Positions 43,555 to 55,016 of a stretch of 64,000 nt of DNA are shown in pieces. The stretch comes from Gamarada debralockiae (lineage: Eukaryota; Ascomycota; Leotiomycetes; Helotiales; Hyphodiscaceae). The stretch spans positions 22,269 through 86,268 of the forward strand of contig NXFV01000959.1 in NCBI GenBank assembly GCA_002803225.1. The letters are read 5' to 3'. Each line of letters starts with the position of its first letter. Position 1 is the first letter of the stretch. The notes beneath the pieces were generated by a model, which was not told the origin of the DNA, ran no database searches, and worked only from the letters and a program-made list of their open reading frames with translations. The position numbers and the translations under genes were made by a program.

Positions 43555-45284
43555 TTTGAAGTGGTATTATTGATCTGTGTGCGATGTTGAGTATACCCGT
43601 AGGCTGAGGTGTTTGTTGGGGTTTTAGAAGTTGCTGTCAGCTGGTCGTTGAACGTGATAATCCAAAAAGGTGGGGTCGACGTCGAGATTTGTATGCTGAT
43701 GGTCCAAGCCCAAAGCCTTGTGCCAAGCCTCTTCAGTTGCCCCTCTCTCACCGAGGTAGGTAGAAAGCTGACTACGTAAACGCTTAGATGAGTCGATTTC
43801 TGCTCCCTTTTCCCCAGCCCTACGCCAAGTTGCGCAAGTCTATCTTGTGATGGGCCAGTGGGAAGATTGCGTGTGGTGGTCGTTACAAAGCAGCAATTGG
43901 ATGCCGAGTTGCTCTCTTGGGGGGATACGATTGGAGGTGCGGGAAGTCGGATGCGCACGAGGTGAAGATTGTTGCGTCAGATGGCAAGCAAGTGTACTGA
44001 AGTATTTGTCTCTTCGAGTACGAGGCTAGCCGGTACTTTGCTACGGGATTTGATGAAGGTTTTTTGTAACTCGGTGACGGGCGGAATGGAATCGGAATTG
44101 TTGAGGTCTTGGAAGAGTAATCCAGATGTACGGGTTGTGCAGTGCCAAGACCGTCAGGAATTCAATCCGACTTCAGTCCGTCTTGACGGAATCTTGGATG
44201 TTTTTATGAGTTGAGCAGAATTGACACGTCGCAATGCCTGGTCCGGTCTGCACAGCGCACAGGTTGAAAAAACCTGAGATGGAATTCTGTTTGGCTGTGA
44301 TATTACTCTGGTCCCTCGTTTCTACCCTTCCAGCCCCCCCATTTTTCTGGAAGCGTTTGGCATCAAAGTCCCAAGCTGAAGAACCCCTGCCCGATCCGAC
44401 CAAGTTTGGTTTGGCGCCCAATCTGAGAGCGATGACGTATTTCAAGACTCACCTTCGTCAACCTTCGAATTTCTTCATTCAGCAGAGCCGCATTCCATCC
44501 GTCATAAATACTCCGCCACATAAAATGACTCCTGATCATCAACGCCCGCCTTATATGAATCTCTGTAGCCACTCCAGCGGTCAGTTTGAAGAAAAGGGTG
44601 TGACGGAACTCGGGAGGTGAGCTGAGAAACATGTGCCTCATGGTTGCGCACCATCCCACCAAACAGCTGTTTCAGCTCGGAAGCGGCCGCATTCACTACG
44701 GCCCCGCATGAACTCAGCCTTCACCCCAGGCTCCACTTCACTTCATCAATCCCACTCCGAACTCACAGCCTCACTTCTCGAATGCCGCGAGCGGACTCCA
44801 GAACTCAATTATCTTCACAGTGCCAATCAGATTTCACAGTTGCCATGGCACGATGAGGCTGTGAAGGATTCTTTGCATTGCAGAGCTTATCTTAACGTCT
44901 GCCTAAAGCACAAACGATAGGAAAGCCAGCCCCCCAGAACTCCATGCTAGCTCACAAGGCTGTCCAGTCACAAGAGAAATCGCTCCATGATCCCCATATT
45001 GCATGCATACAACTCGTTTGAAATTGCCAGAACCATCCACTACCCATCTACTCGGTCGAGAAAGCTCCAATGAGAAGCCATCCCAAGGACTTTCCAGATC
45101 TCAGGCAACGAGGCGGACGACGAGGCGATTTAGCCTCTACAATATGGGATGGTAGAAGTGCATCACAAAACGGCACAACTCATTCTACAGATGCTTAGCC
45201 TCGATCTCGTGATACGCAATGCCTGTGAAAGTTTCTGAGTGAGCAATTGTTCCAAAGGGTTGAGAGATTAGAGCTAAGTGGGTT
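43555..45284. other. Gene-free region
   Basis: About 1.7 kb. Several short open frames on both strands have no family resemblance and overlap one another. It should contain the promoter of the DUF3824 gene (right of 43554) and the 3' end of the next gene. Confidence 0.45.
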
Positions 45285-47204
45285 CTATGAGTTTCGAAAG
45301 AGGCGCTTCTGCATCAAGTATCCACGTGCCCAAGTTTCCATGTCCTCCCACGAGGCAGTTGCAAGAGCCGCACTGTCAGCCGCAAGTTCAAGCATGGTGT
45401 GGGCGAAAGCCTCGCTAGCATCCTCGTGAATCTTTTGAAATTGCTTGATATCCTTTGCTGGGAACAAATCGTACTCATCGCGAGAGTGGAGTCCCTCTCT
45501 GACGATGTTGGCATGCGACCAGAACAAGTTGTCATGCAAGTGTCGACTGCGAGTTTGTTAGTCGGGCACGTCTAATGACTTCCAATCATTGAATTACGTT
45601 TGTCGGTCAGAGTTGATCAGCTTATCCAAAGCCCGGGCACGTTCAGCCTCGAGGTAACTCTTCGGGCCACTCGCAGAACTCGCAGTTCCTTCCGGCTTGA
45701 ATACTTCAGTTTTTAATTGTGTGGCCGCCTGGAGCGACATGCTCGCCTTGCTCTTGGTCTTGCCCTTGCCCGATGCCTTTCTCAGTTGCCTGTTCTTACC
45801 TTGAAGGGCGCGGGCTTGAGCCTCAACGTCGTGTTCCGCCTTCATAGCAAGAGCCTGTCTGAGGTTGCGGATCTCCTCTGCTTGGGCATCGAGGGCTGCT
45901 TGCATGGTCTTCATGGTTGAGATATCGGGATCATTAGCGTTGCCTTGCGGATATGCGTCGTCGTCGATGGTCAGCTGCAGTCCGTAGCCCTTGTGGGCAC
46001 GAGTGCGCTCATCCTTGGCATCGCGAACCAGCTTCTGCAGGATGGCTGGAAGGCGGGAATCATATGGGTCAAGAACTGGCTTTGCTTGGTGGTAGTTGAT
46101 ATTGCCAAGCTCTTCAACCTCAACTTTGGTCTCGGATCGTTGAGAATTGCCGAGCGATTCGCTATTGGAAGGCTTGAATGCAACAGAGGGCTTGCCAACC
46201 TTGATATCTTCACCCGATTCGGATGACTCGGCATAGGGAAATCGAACCTTCGGATAACCCATCTCCTTCAGAGCATGGCCTCTACCAGACAGACCCGGCG
46301 CCTCCTCCAGCACACCAGACTTGTCAAACCAACCAGCGTCCAAGCCATCAAATTGTCTCATAATTCTATTGAACTTATACTCGTCGATGGTGCCCTTCTC
46401 CAACGCCTTCGCACCAATATCTTGGAAGAGAACTCGATTGCATCGATACTTGTCTTCCTCCGTATAGACATCGAAAATGGTTTGTTGCTCTGACTCCGGC
46501 TTAGCCTTAGCTTGCTTTCCAAGCGCAGACTCCCAGCCCTTCTCTCTGAAGCCGGTTAGGTCCTTGTCGTCAAGCTCGATGAGGCGGAGACGTTCGTCAC
46601 GCGGCAGACTTCCAAAACCCAAGGCATAGCCAATAAGTGCTATCTCACGAGTAAGACAGACTCGACCAGCAGCTTCGAGCGCCTTCTCGCGAGTATCGAT
46701 ATCCTGCTTGATCGCCGCCATGGCCGGGATGATCAGATTGTCGTGCGTGATCAAGAAACCCCGAGCGTATGTCTTGCAAACGTCATATCCCTGCTTGGCA
46801 CTACCCTTCATCAGTACCTCGAGCGTGCGATCGATGACTGGCTCCCTATCCCAAGCCATTAGCAAGTGCTCCTATTCCCGAGACTCGAAGTAACTCACTG
46901 GCCCCGAGGCTCGCTGTTCAAAACCCGCGCCATGTTTTCGAGGTCCATCTTGTCTTCCTCTTCCTTGTACTTGTCCTTGGCTGACTGCTTCAGGTGGTGT
47001 TTCTTCAACGATTCTTCGAGTTCGAATCGCGAGGTTGTAGATACAAATGCTGCAGAGAGTTTCTCGTATTGTGTGGGAGAATTCGAAGGTGAGGCTACGA
47101 TCTCTGTCAGTATTGATTGTTTGTGGGCCGAGCGATGTCCCCTGGCGAAATACGAACGGAAAAGACTTACCCCTAGTGGCCGACGTTTCCCCTCTTGACT
47201 CCAT
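45285..47204 (-). CDS. Uncharacterised coiled-coil protein (582 aa)
   Basis: I do not recognise this family. Four minus exons join in frame: 47204-47171, 47103-46899, 46845-45598 and 45546-45285. Donors are GTAAGT, GTGAGT and GTAATT; acceptors follow CTGACAG, GATAG and CGCAG, and the last intron has a GACTAACA branch site. The C-terminal exon avoids an early stop right after the third exon. Residues about 60-77 are very charged (KKHHLKQSAKDKYKEEEDKM). Residues 80-230 form a globular helical region (IDRTLEVLMKGSAKQGYDV). A coiled coil covers about 394-430, followed by a basic patch (RKASGKGKTKSK). The last 80 residues are helical. No signal peptide or membrane segment is seen, so it is probably a cytosolic or nuclear structural protein. 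Confidence 0.75.
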
Positions 47205-48929
47205 GGTCACTCAGGTGGACTTGTTGATTGTTGTTGGAAGATGTTTACGTTGGAGGTTGTTTGGGGAAACAAAAAATAAATTTACCCCATACATATTAAA
47301 AAGGGAAGGGATTCTGCCAGTGAAAATCGCTTTGGAGAGAGAAAGGGCTTAGTCCTCGTGCTAGTCTCGTGATTAAGCGGAAACGCATGGAATATGGTAC
47401 TTAGTGGCTCGTTTCAAGACCTAGAATTCACTAAGTGGTGCTTTGATCTTAACCATGTCCCGTATTTTTAATTGCTCTAAGGTTTTGAACAGTTCATAAT
47501 ATGTTATGTGGGTGCTGTTCTTGGATGTTCAAATTGGTTCAGGAGAAGAAAGGGGCAGGTCACCTGATCGGCTAATTGGACTGTGATGTTGTTGGGAGAA
47601 GGTGCGTTATTGTTCATTGTTGAGATGTTGGGGTAGGTATCATGCTGTTCAGTGAAGAACTTGTTCAAGTTGTTTGGGAAGTCATTGTGAAATTTGGGGC
47701 GACATCATGGTCAAGTGACTTAGGGTAGTGGCTAGGCCCTGAGCACCTACTTCTCTAGCTCCACAGCGCAACTGGATAGGACAATTGCAAAGCACATGGC
47801 ATGAAATCTCATATTATTGTTATCATCTAGTTAATTAGTATCATCTGAGAATCTAGGAATACATGGCTTTCCGTTCAGAATCAATTGCATTTGTCCCTCG
47901 ATTTTAATAGCAGCTTGGAGGGCAGGTGAAAGTTCTTCTAAGTCGTCTGAAGTTCCCAGCTATTCGCGCAAGTTGAGCGATTACAAGGGAGTGTTCTTCG
48001 CTGACGTTTCCCCAATAGAATCCTGCTCCTTGATTGAAAGTTTTTAATCTGAATAAATTGCGCAGCATGTTTCTTGTCCTAGCTGTCTAGACATTGCATG
48101 GGAACGACAAGCACGTCTGCAGTTTAGCAAAAAGCATTGGAAATGCCTCGCTCTTGTTGCAACTCTACAGTTTCTGTCCTATTCTGAATTTTCAAGCTAG
48201 AGCTCAGAGGACCAGCTTGGAAAGTTGTTTCTGGTCTTTCTTTATCTTCGTTTGCACTCGGAGAACTTCTTCATTACCCAGCCCCGCCTCCCTTCCTCGC
48301 TTCGCGAATTCAGTATTTTCGCTTACTATTTCCCTCTATAAGAAAATTAGCAAAAAAAAATATGCTTTGCGTTTGGTTTCAACAACACTCTCAAACTTCA
48401 AGGGACGTAGGGATAACTCACCCGATTCAATCCTTTCAGCTCTTCGGCAGCTGCGCCGGACGTTTGGTTGGTCTCACGGGCAGAGAAGGTGTTGGTGCGG
48501 TGCTTGATGTGGGCGATATAATTTGCCAATACCGGGTTGCTTGGCATGATGCTGGTCTGTGGACGATATGGCAGCGGGAACTTCCCGTTTGCTGCCCCGT
48601 TTTATTCTCTATTAGCTGTTTTATTCAAGTTCATATTATTGAAGGGCGAAGGGCCCCTTCTAGTGCCCGAGCTCGGAGGTACTGGGGAGCCGAAGTGAAT
48701 ATGCCGTGGTGGTTGATCTCCTGAATGACCTTGCCGCTGAACCGTAAGTAATCGAGTTGGTTATTCGTTGTCTCTAACTGAACGTAGTTAACAAAGAATT
48801 CACTCAAGTGAAAGCGATTCAGAGCATGATTTGAGACCAAAGCAAACTTTTTTGAAGAAAAGGTGTTATACCACGGTAATGTTCACGTTCTCCAACCTTA
48901 CGCGCACGTGACCAACGCCGCCTTTGCTT
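47205..48929. other. Gene-free region
   Basis: About 1.7 kb without a supported gene. An open plus frame at 48094-48507 looks non-coding in composition. The first 100 bases should hold the promoter of the coiled-coil gene. Confidence 0.4.
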
Positions 48930-49168
48930 AGGCTCGGCTTAGGCCCGGCTCAGATCTACCTAGGTCTACTCAGGTCTACTTAGGTTTACCTAGGTCTCCT
49001 TATAAAGGCGAGCCCGAGATAACGCCAGGAATTATATTGTAATAGAATTTATAGTGTAAGACAGACGAGTTCTTTCAGTGATTTCGCTAATTGTAGCAGC
49101 CTAGCCAGCTATTCATAGCTTGATCAAGATAAAACCAGCAATAAAGTCTCCACCTATATCTTGTTATA
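48930..49168. repeat. 10-bp tandem repeat and LTR-like sequence
   Basis: Seven imperfect units of about 10 bp (consensus AGGTCTACTT) run from about 48930 to 49001. They are followed by TATAAAGGCGAG, a TATA-like box, and then by A/T-rich sequence ending near a polyadenylation-like AATAAAG at 49139. The arrangement of repeat block, TATA box and AATAAA within 200 bp resembles an LTR of a Ty3-type element. No second copy, primer-binding site or gag/pol is visible. The sequence runs straight into the stop codon of the oxidase gene. Confidence 0.4.
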
Positions 49169-50879
49169 TTAAATATCTAGCTTGAATCCACCAACGCATC
49201 CGCTTTGGAAGAGGCCATCTGGGTCATACTTCCGGCTAGTCTCCCGCATGAGCTTCAAGTTTTCTTCGCCGCAACCTTCATAGGGCCGCTGCCACTCCAT
49301 GCAATAATTCATGAACCTGTACGGGTGGTCCGACTGCCTAGCTGCTGCAACCGCATTTATCTGCTCTAGGGTGTGGCGGATAGTCGACCGGACTAACTCG
49401 TCGTCTTTGGCCTTGGCCCATGTGACGGAGCATCCGATGATGATCAATGGCTCAGTACAACCCTCGAGGCCGAGAACATTCGGGTAGCCCTTATTCATCC
49501 ATCCAGGTAAGATCGCTTGGAAGGTAAAGGGAAACAGCAGGCCGTTCACGTGCCGTAGCTTGGTCGTAGTCTGACAGAAAATGGCGTAGGCGGCCGTCAT
49601 GGTTTCGGAATCGTTGCGGATAGTTGTCGTGCCCTGCATATGGCGGGTGCCAGCTGGTGCGGTACGGCCGATCTGTTCGACGGCGCTTGTGTGGCTCTGC
49701 ACTTTAGAGCTGCGGTAGAAGCTCCACAGTGAGGTAAACCCCGTTTTTTTCCAGTGAACCGGCCACTTTTTGTCCTCCGGGGCCTTCGTGTACACAAGAT
49801 TGAGGACGATGAGCTGCAGGCCAATGCTCTGGATGTAGACAAAGGAGAGTATTGGGCCAGCGGCGTTCTCATCAAACGCGCCGGGCTGGCTAGAACTCGC
49901 GTGCTCGAGGTAGTTATGATAAGCCTTCAGTGCCTTTGCATGCTGGAACGCTGCTGGTGCGAACATCTGCCCAACCCAAAGCGGCGCGGAAGGCAGGCTA
50001 CGCAGCGTGAAACGAGTGACGATACCAAAGTTGTTAGAACCGCCCTTCAATACTTGCCACAGCTCCGGATGCACTGAGGCCGAAGCCGTCACAACGCTTC
50101 CACTGGCGAGTACGACCTCGTAGCTCACGGCATTAGAGCAGACGAAGCCAAACCTGGGAGAGTAGAACGATATTCCGCCTTTGATTCCACATTATTAGTA
50201 CTAGTCACATTATAAGATCGATAGCAATCTTACCTTGCAAGGTTAGCCCGCCTACGCCAACTGGCGAGCTTCTCCCTCCCATCACAACCAGTCCTTTCTC
50301 ATCTAGTGCTTTGTACACGTCGATCCACTTAGCACCCGTTCCGACGGTCACAGTGGATCCATCGACAGCGGGCGTCACCTCACAAAACAAGCTGAGATCA
50401 ACTACGACGCCATCCTGCACCGTTGCCGCCCCGAGACCTGGATTGGCACCTCCGCTCCTGACGGCGAAGAACCCGGTGATTGGGGCTCCGGCCTGGCTGC
50501 GGCTGTCATGCTCCCGTTTCAAGATTGCAATCGCCTTGCCGAGCTGCTGTGCGTCGCGAGGGCGTACGATGCAGGCTGGAATGATCTCGCGATTCTGCTG
50601 AGCCCAGCTATAATCTATAGCCTGCCGGAAGGCCGCGACATCAGCCTGTAGGATAACGCAGCTAGGAAGTTCCGCAATAAGACTTTGAATGTATTTAGGG
50701 AGCTGCTCGGGTGGCACGCTCGCCAACAGGTGCGGCTTTGTCGCGGGCTGCTGCCCGTTCGACGCCTGACTTTGGCGCAGCATGAGGATTGAAGTCAAAA
50801 CGACGAAAGCAGCTACCGTGTACGAGTAGAAAATCTGCGAGATCATGATCGTATACTGTGAGGCATGCCAGCAGCACAA
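49169..50879 (-). CDS. FAD-linked oxidoreductase (berberine-bridge/6-hydroxynicotine oxidase type)
   Basis: Exons 50879-50234 and 50178-49169 (55-bp intron, GTAAGA, CAAAG) give 551 residues; a later ATG at 50846 would give 540 and starts right before the hydrophobic stretch YTVAAFVVLTSILML. That stretch is a signal peptide or anchor. The FAD_binding_4 domain spans about residues 95-270 with IPACIVRPRDAQQL, FAVRSGGANPGLG and GGLTLQGGISFYSPRFG. The C-terminal MEWQRPYEGCGEENL and YDPDGLFQ segments close the fold, as in BBE-type enzymes. The usual RSGGH is RSGGA, so the histidine that bonds FAD covalently is missing, as is the second-site cysteine; FAD would be held non-covalently. Substrate unknown. 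It lies between LTR-like DNA and a dead Tc1/mariner element, which hints at an accessory or transferred gene. Confidence 0.87.
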
Positions 50880-51231
50880 GAGTATGTTTTATGTTTGGTA
50901 ATGCTTGAGACTGAAGGTTGAAAGGAGTCCTGCGAGGGAACATGTTGCTTCTCATTGGCTAGGTCACCGAGACAGCCAATAAAAGCCGCGATCAGAAATG
51001 GGCTCTCAAATGAATCCTTGACCGTTTTCGCCAGTGACAGCCGAGGAGTCGAAACAGGTCGCCCCTGTCCACCGTAAGCTTGCTCCTTGGCTCACTTACT
51101 CAGCCTAGTTCAGGTTTGGCTCACCCAGAGCTTAGGCTATACAGTAGGTAACATTAATAATCCGTGCATTTGCGCGAAAACACGAAAAATCGCGTGTTTC
51201 TCCTCTAATACTTTCACTTCAACACACTAAA
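50880..51231. other. Intergenic region upstream of the oxidase gene
   Basis: About 350 bases between the oxidase start codon and the transposase relic. It has some pieces (TTGGCTCAC, GCTTAGGCT) similar in flavour to the repeat block at 48930, but no clean inverted repeat. Confidence 0.35.
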
Positions 51232-52060
51232 ATGTATATACAACGTCGCCCTCTAGGCGTTATGAATTCCAATATTACTCCTTATAATGATCTTTCTTTC
51301 TATATAAGAGGCAAAATAGTTGGGAAGACCGAGGAAGGCAAGACGCCTCCACAAATCACAAGAGGGCTTGGAATCCCCAAATCTACTATTCGCAACACTA
51401 TTTTCCTTGACCTATCGTGTGATGAAGGTACCTCGAGAGCACGTCCTGGTCGGCCAGACAAATATTTAGATCGTTTTAAACGGAACCTTATTAGCTTCGT
51501 AGAAAGGAGCCCAAGGTATTAATGGCCAAGATCCGGAAGCATATGGGCATCAAAATCTCTAATGGAGCTATTACTCGGATTCTCAAGGCAGTAGACATCT
51601 GGCATTGGAAGTGCAAGAAACGTCTATACCTTACTAATAAAGTAGCTACAAAAACGCTTGCTTAGTGTCTTGTGTGAAAGGATTAAATAGTTTTAGACTT
51701 TATGAAATATATATTCTCGTACAAGTGTTTTGCAGAACGCGGGGCTAGTAGGACACAAGAATGGGCATAGTATCAACCAGCTTAAAGATAAAGTAGAGAG
51801 ATGGTCACAACATACAAGAAGAGGAAGGATATCTTAGTGATAGTCTAGGCTGCTATTTGGTGGAAGGATAGTAAGGTTCACAAGTCAGAATTATATATTT
51901 TCGAACGGGATTGGGAGTCTAAGAAGCATGGGTATATTATAAACTCTTACCTCGATGTTCTTAGCGACTAATTACCTAGAATTTAAGAACTAGGCATAGT
52001 TTTCATCCAAGACAACACCCTAATCTATTGTGCTAACAAGACGAAGGAATGGTTTAGAGA
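51232..52060 (+). mobile_element. Dead Tc1/mariner-type transposase
   Basis: From 51232 a frame encodes a helix-turn-helix start (RGKIVGKTEEGKTPPQITRG, then LGIPKSTIRNTI) and stops at 51522. Later pieces in shifted frames match the DDE catalytic part: EMVTTYKKRKDILVIV, ELYIFERDWESKKHGYI, NSYLDVL and FIQDNTLIYCANKTKEWF, the last being the second-aspartate block. Many stops interrupt it, several of TAG/TAA type as expected from C-to-T change. Terminal inverted repeats were not identified. It is a relic incapable of moving itself. Confidence 0.8.
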
Positions 52061-53257
52061 TATATGCACCCTAAGCGTTCTGAAGCCATGAGTTCTCCGG
52101 TCAACGTTAGCCCGACTCCAGTCAATATCCACCACACCAAGTGCACAACCAGCATTCTAGTTGGCGATCCTTTCAAGTTCGGTCCAACCTCAACCAGACA
52201 CGCTACTACTACGATCCATGCCAGCCATGTTCCTGGTAGTGTGTGTGCTTTTGAGACTGTCAATAGATTCGGTGGTGGACCTGTTGTTCACCACTACGGT
52301 CACTGCCTAAGAGACAAAGACTGTGGATGTAGTTAAGTGCTCACCACAACAGGGTATTTACTAGATAGACCTTCGCGGAGTATTTAAACCGTTGGGGGCG
52401 TTTGGACGATTGCTTTTCTCTTATATTTCGTGGATGATTTTCTAGTGGATAAATGCATGGCATGGCGTGATTTCAGTGATGGGTTTGCTTTGAGTGATTC
52501 TATTTCATGGATGGAGTGCGGGCGTTTAGATACATGGATGCATGCATGGGTAGCGGGATACTGAATTCTAGTACAATGTGATGATTCTCTATGAAGCTTT
52601 TACCAAGTTTTGGAATGCGTGTGATTTGGTGAACGATTGATTACTGGCCCAGCGTGAAAGCCTAGCAGTGATGATACAAATGTAGGACCTAGGAAATTGC
52701 TGTAGTCCTTTAAATTACTCATATTTAGCACACAACTGACTTCGACGAGGAAGTCTGACGGCAGTCTAGCAGTTCCCAATATGTCAGGCTAATGGAGCAA
52801 TTGAATTGAGTAACGAGCAAACGCAGGGGCCAAAAGACCATGAAGCAGAGTCAAGCTGCAAAACACGATAATAGGGTTTAGCATTTACTGAAGAAAGTAT
52901 CAAGAGGTTGCTTGCTGCAATCTGAACAGGTGGTAGGAGGTGGACCATTGTGAGGGGGACGAACAAAGATAATAGCAAGAGAGCCTTGGCAACAGGAAGC
53001 TAGAACTAGAGGATTGAGGTGCTCTCGCATTATGGCACTTACTGGTGATAGCATGGCGAGGGTTGAGGAGCTCACTCCTTGATGCAAAACTGCTTCATGT
53101 GATGCGAAACCCGTTTGTGGTCTGACTCTATTCATGAAATGTGGTATCAAAACTCCCTCCCAATGCACTCCCTCTTTTGGTCCCTTCCAAACGCCGCTGC
53201 AATGCAAATTTTCTTGGAACACTCGTCATAATATATCCACAAATCCCTCAAGCACTT
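52061..53257. other. Gene-poor region
   Basis: About 1.2 kb. An open plus frame at 52064-52336 begins inside the transposase relic and has no recognisable domain. The rest shows no gene. It should include the 3' region of IMP3 at its right end. Confidence 0.4.
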
Positions 53258-53875
53258 TTACAGCAAATCAAAGTCATCCAGCTTCTCCCGATACCTCAAA
53301 ATATTCCTCTTAATCTTTGATCCATCGACCCAAGTAACAAAGTCCTCCATGGCCCTCGACACGAGAAATGCCGTATCTGTAATCGGCTCCGTTCCCACTC
53401 TGACATGCCCTTGCTCAATCAATTTAGTGGCCCCTAGTATATTCTCACACATTCGTAGTCTAGTCATCACGACTGGCAGTCTTCGTCGACAGAAGGCAGA
53501 AACGGAAACTTTGCGCTCGACTTCGGAGAGCTTGGCGGTTGAGGCAGTAGAAGGGAGAATGCCCATGTCGTGGAGCTTGGAGAGAAGAAGTTTTTCGTGC
53601 TTGAGACGGAATGAAGAATCGGGTGGAAGAGCGGCGAGGCGGTGGGCTAGTTGTTTGAGGCTCTGCAAATGGAATTAGCAAACTTTTCTCATGAATTGAC
53701 CTAGCGAAAGAAGACGTTCCCCAGAGAGACGGTTGTACTTCTGGTAATCCCCAGGTTTTTGGATGTTGTATCGTCGAATGACATCGGCATCTCGATGCTT
53801 GTTGTCGCCTGCATAGGTGGTGAAATCGACTTTTCGAAGGAGCTTTTGCTCGTGATGCTTGAGTTTGCGGACCAT
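53258..53875 (-). CDS. IMP3: U3 snoRNP protein Imp3 (S4-domain)
   Basis: The minus frame from 53875 begins [20 protein letters not shown] and continues with [20 protein letters not shown] and YNRL, the conserved Imp3 N-terminus. After an interruption the protein resumes at about 53665 with [38 protein letters not shown], the S4 RNA-binding motif ([19 protein letters not shown]) and the end [15 protein letters not shown]. Imp3 binds U3 snoRNA and helps pre-rRNA processing in the small-subunit processome in the nucleolus. The intron is odd: the two parts are in the same frame with a TAA between, and an in-frame join needs removal of 57 bases starting GAACGT. No canonical GT donor gives the conserved join (see findings). 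A small STA duplication is seen before KLSE. Confidence 0.88.
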
Positions 53876-54011
53876 ATTGGCTTTACTTATTCTTTCCTGG
53901 TCTGGAGAAAGTCGAAATAATTTCTAGACTGGATTGGCTTTATTTATTCTTTCCTGGTCGTCCTTTTCAAGTTTTGCCATGGAGGAGAAAGTCGAAATAA
54001 TTTCTAGACGG
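53876..54011. repeat. Direct duplication in the IMP3/RSM18 promoter
   Basis: The sequence ATTGGCTTTA(C/T)TTATTCTT and its continuation occur at 53876-53902 and again at 53933-53959. Both are followed by a shared GGAGAAAGTCGAAATAATTT block (ending near 53932 and 54011). The second copy has 23 extra bases between the two shared parts. Copy 1 abuts the IMP3 start codon, so the duplication lies in the divergent promoter/5' UTR. Confidence 0.85.
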
Positions 54012-54104
54012 ATCGGCCAATCATTTCGCCGGCGCTAAGAAATTAGCATCGATCTCGAGGAGCACGCCTCTAATCGAGACATCCTAAGAGCGATTGAAGA
54101 CGAG

Positions 54105-55016
54105 ATGGCGCCTCCACGACTACAATGCCTCAATGCGTCGAGGCAGGCTATAAATAAGGGCAGAGGAATGAGAGCTATGTTCTCAACCTCGCAACCCAGA
54201 AAAGCTGGTTCGTTCCTTACCTTCTTCTAATCCATCAGCTAACAGGCAATAGAAGGCGACCGTCCTCGAGTATCCCCCGCAGATCTCCTCGCCTCGATCG
54301 GTGGTGATACCCTCCCTTCGCGATCCCCTCCCCAAGGCCGCGATCCTTTCGAAAATTCCTTCAAGCTCCCCCAACACAACCGCACAACACTACCGCGGAC
54401 AGCTCCCACCCCTGGCAACTCAGCCGCAACAATCGGTGTGCAGAGACTCATTGCCCAAGCGAAGAACAGAGATGCTGCACGTCAAGCGGCGAACCGAGGG
54501 TCTGGCCAGCTGTCCATGAGCAGCGCAGATGAGTTGGCGAAACATAAAATGGGCCAAGATTTGAGTAAACAGATTACGAGAAGGTGGAAGGAGGGCGATG
54601 TTTATGCACCTCATGATTTGAGTGAGGTCGAGATGGCGAAGTGGAAGAATAGAGGGAGGCCGTTGTACGATGTTTTTGATGTTCTGGACTTCAAGCCTGC
54701 CGAGCATTACAGGGTTTGTGATTCCCCTTCCGGAATGCTATGTGAATTGTGCGTACAGAGATCGGGGGGAGTTGGGCTAACTGTTGTTTACTTGCAGAAT
54801 TTCTCAATCATGTCCGAATATATGACACCGATGGGAAGGATCAAGCATTCCAACGAAACAGGTCTTCGACCGGTCAACCAGAGACGGATTGCGAGGGCTA
54901 TTAGGCGGAGCATTGGTATGGGCATGATGCCTAGTGTTCATCGACATCCAGAAATCTTGCAGAAGATGGCGATGAGGAATGAGCAGATGAGTCCTCTCAT
55001 GAGGGGCCCTATGTGA
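54105..55016 (+). CDS. RSM18: Mitochondrial small-subunit ribosomal protein bS18m
   Basis: Exons 54105-54207, 54253-54713 and 54798-55016 join in frame to 260 residues. The start at 54105 gives a good presequence (MAPPRLQCLNASRQAINKGR) with arginines, serines and no early acidic residue. The S18 domain runs from about residue 140 with VYAPHDLSEVEMAKWKNRGR and PLYDVFDVLDFKPAEHYR, then NFSIMSEYMTPMGRIKHSNE and TGLRPVNQRRIARAIRRSIG, matching the bacterial S18 core that binds 16S-type rRNA in the platform. The first intron is only 45 bp (branch GCTAACAG, acceptor AATAG); the second has a weak GTTTGT donor. The gene diverges from IMP3, pairing a cytosolic and a mitochondrial ribosome factor. Confidence 0.88.

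Noticed and set aside
48094..48507. Plus-strand frame of 137 codons
   Set aside because: Serine- and phenylalanine-heavy composition typical of non-coding DNA, with no homology seen.
52064..52336. Plus-strand frame of 90 codons next to the transposase relic
   Set aside because: It starts inside transposase-derived sequence and has no family resemblance.
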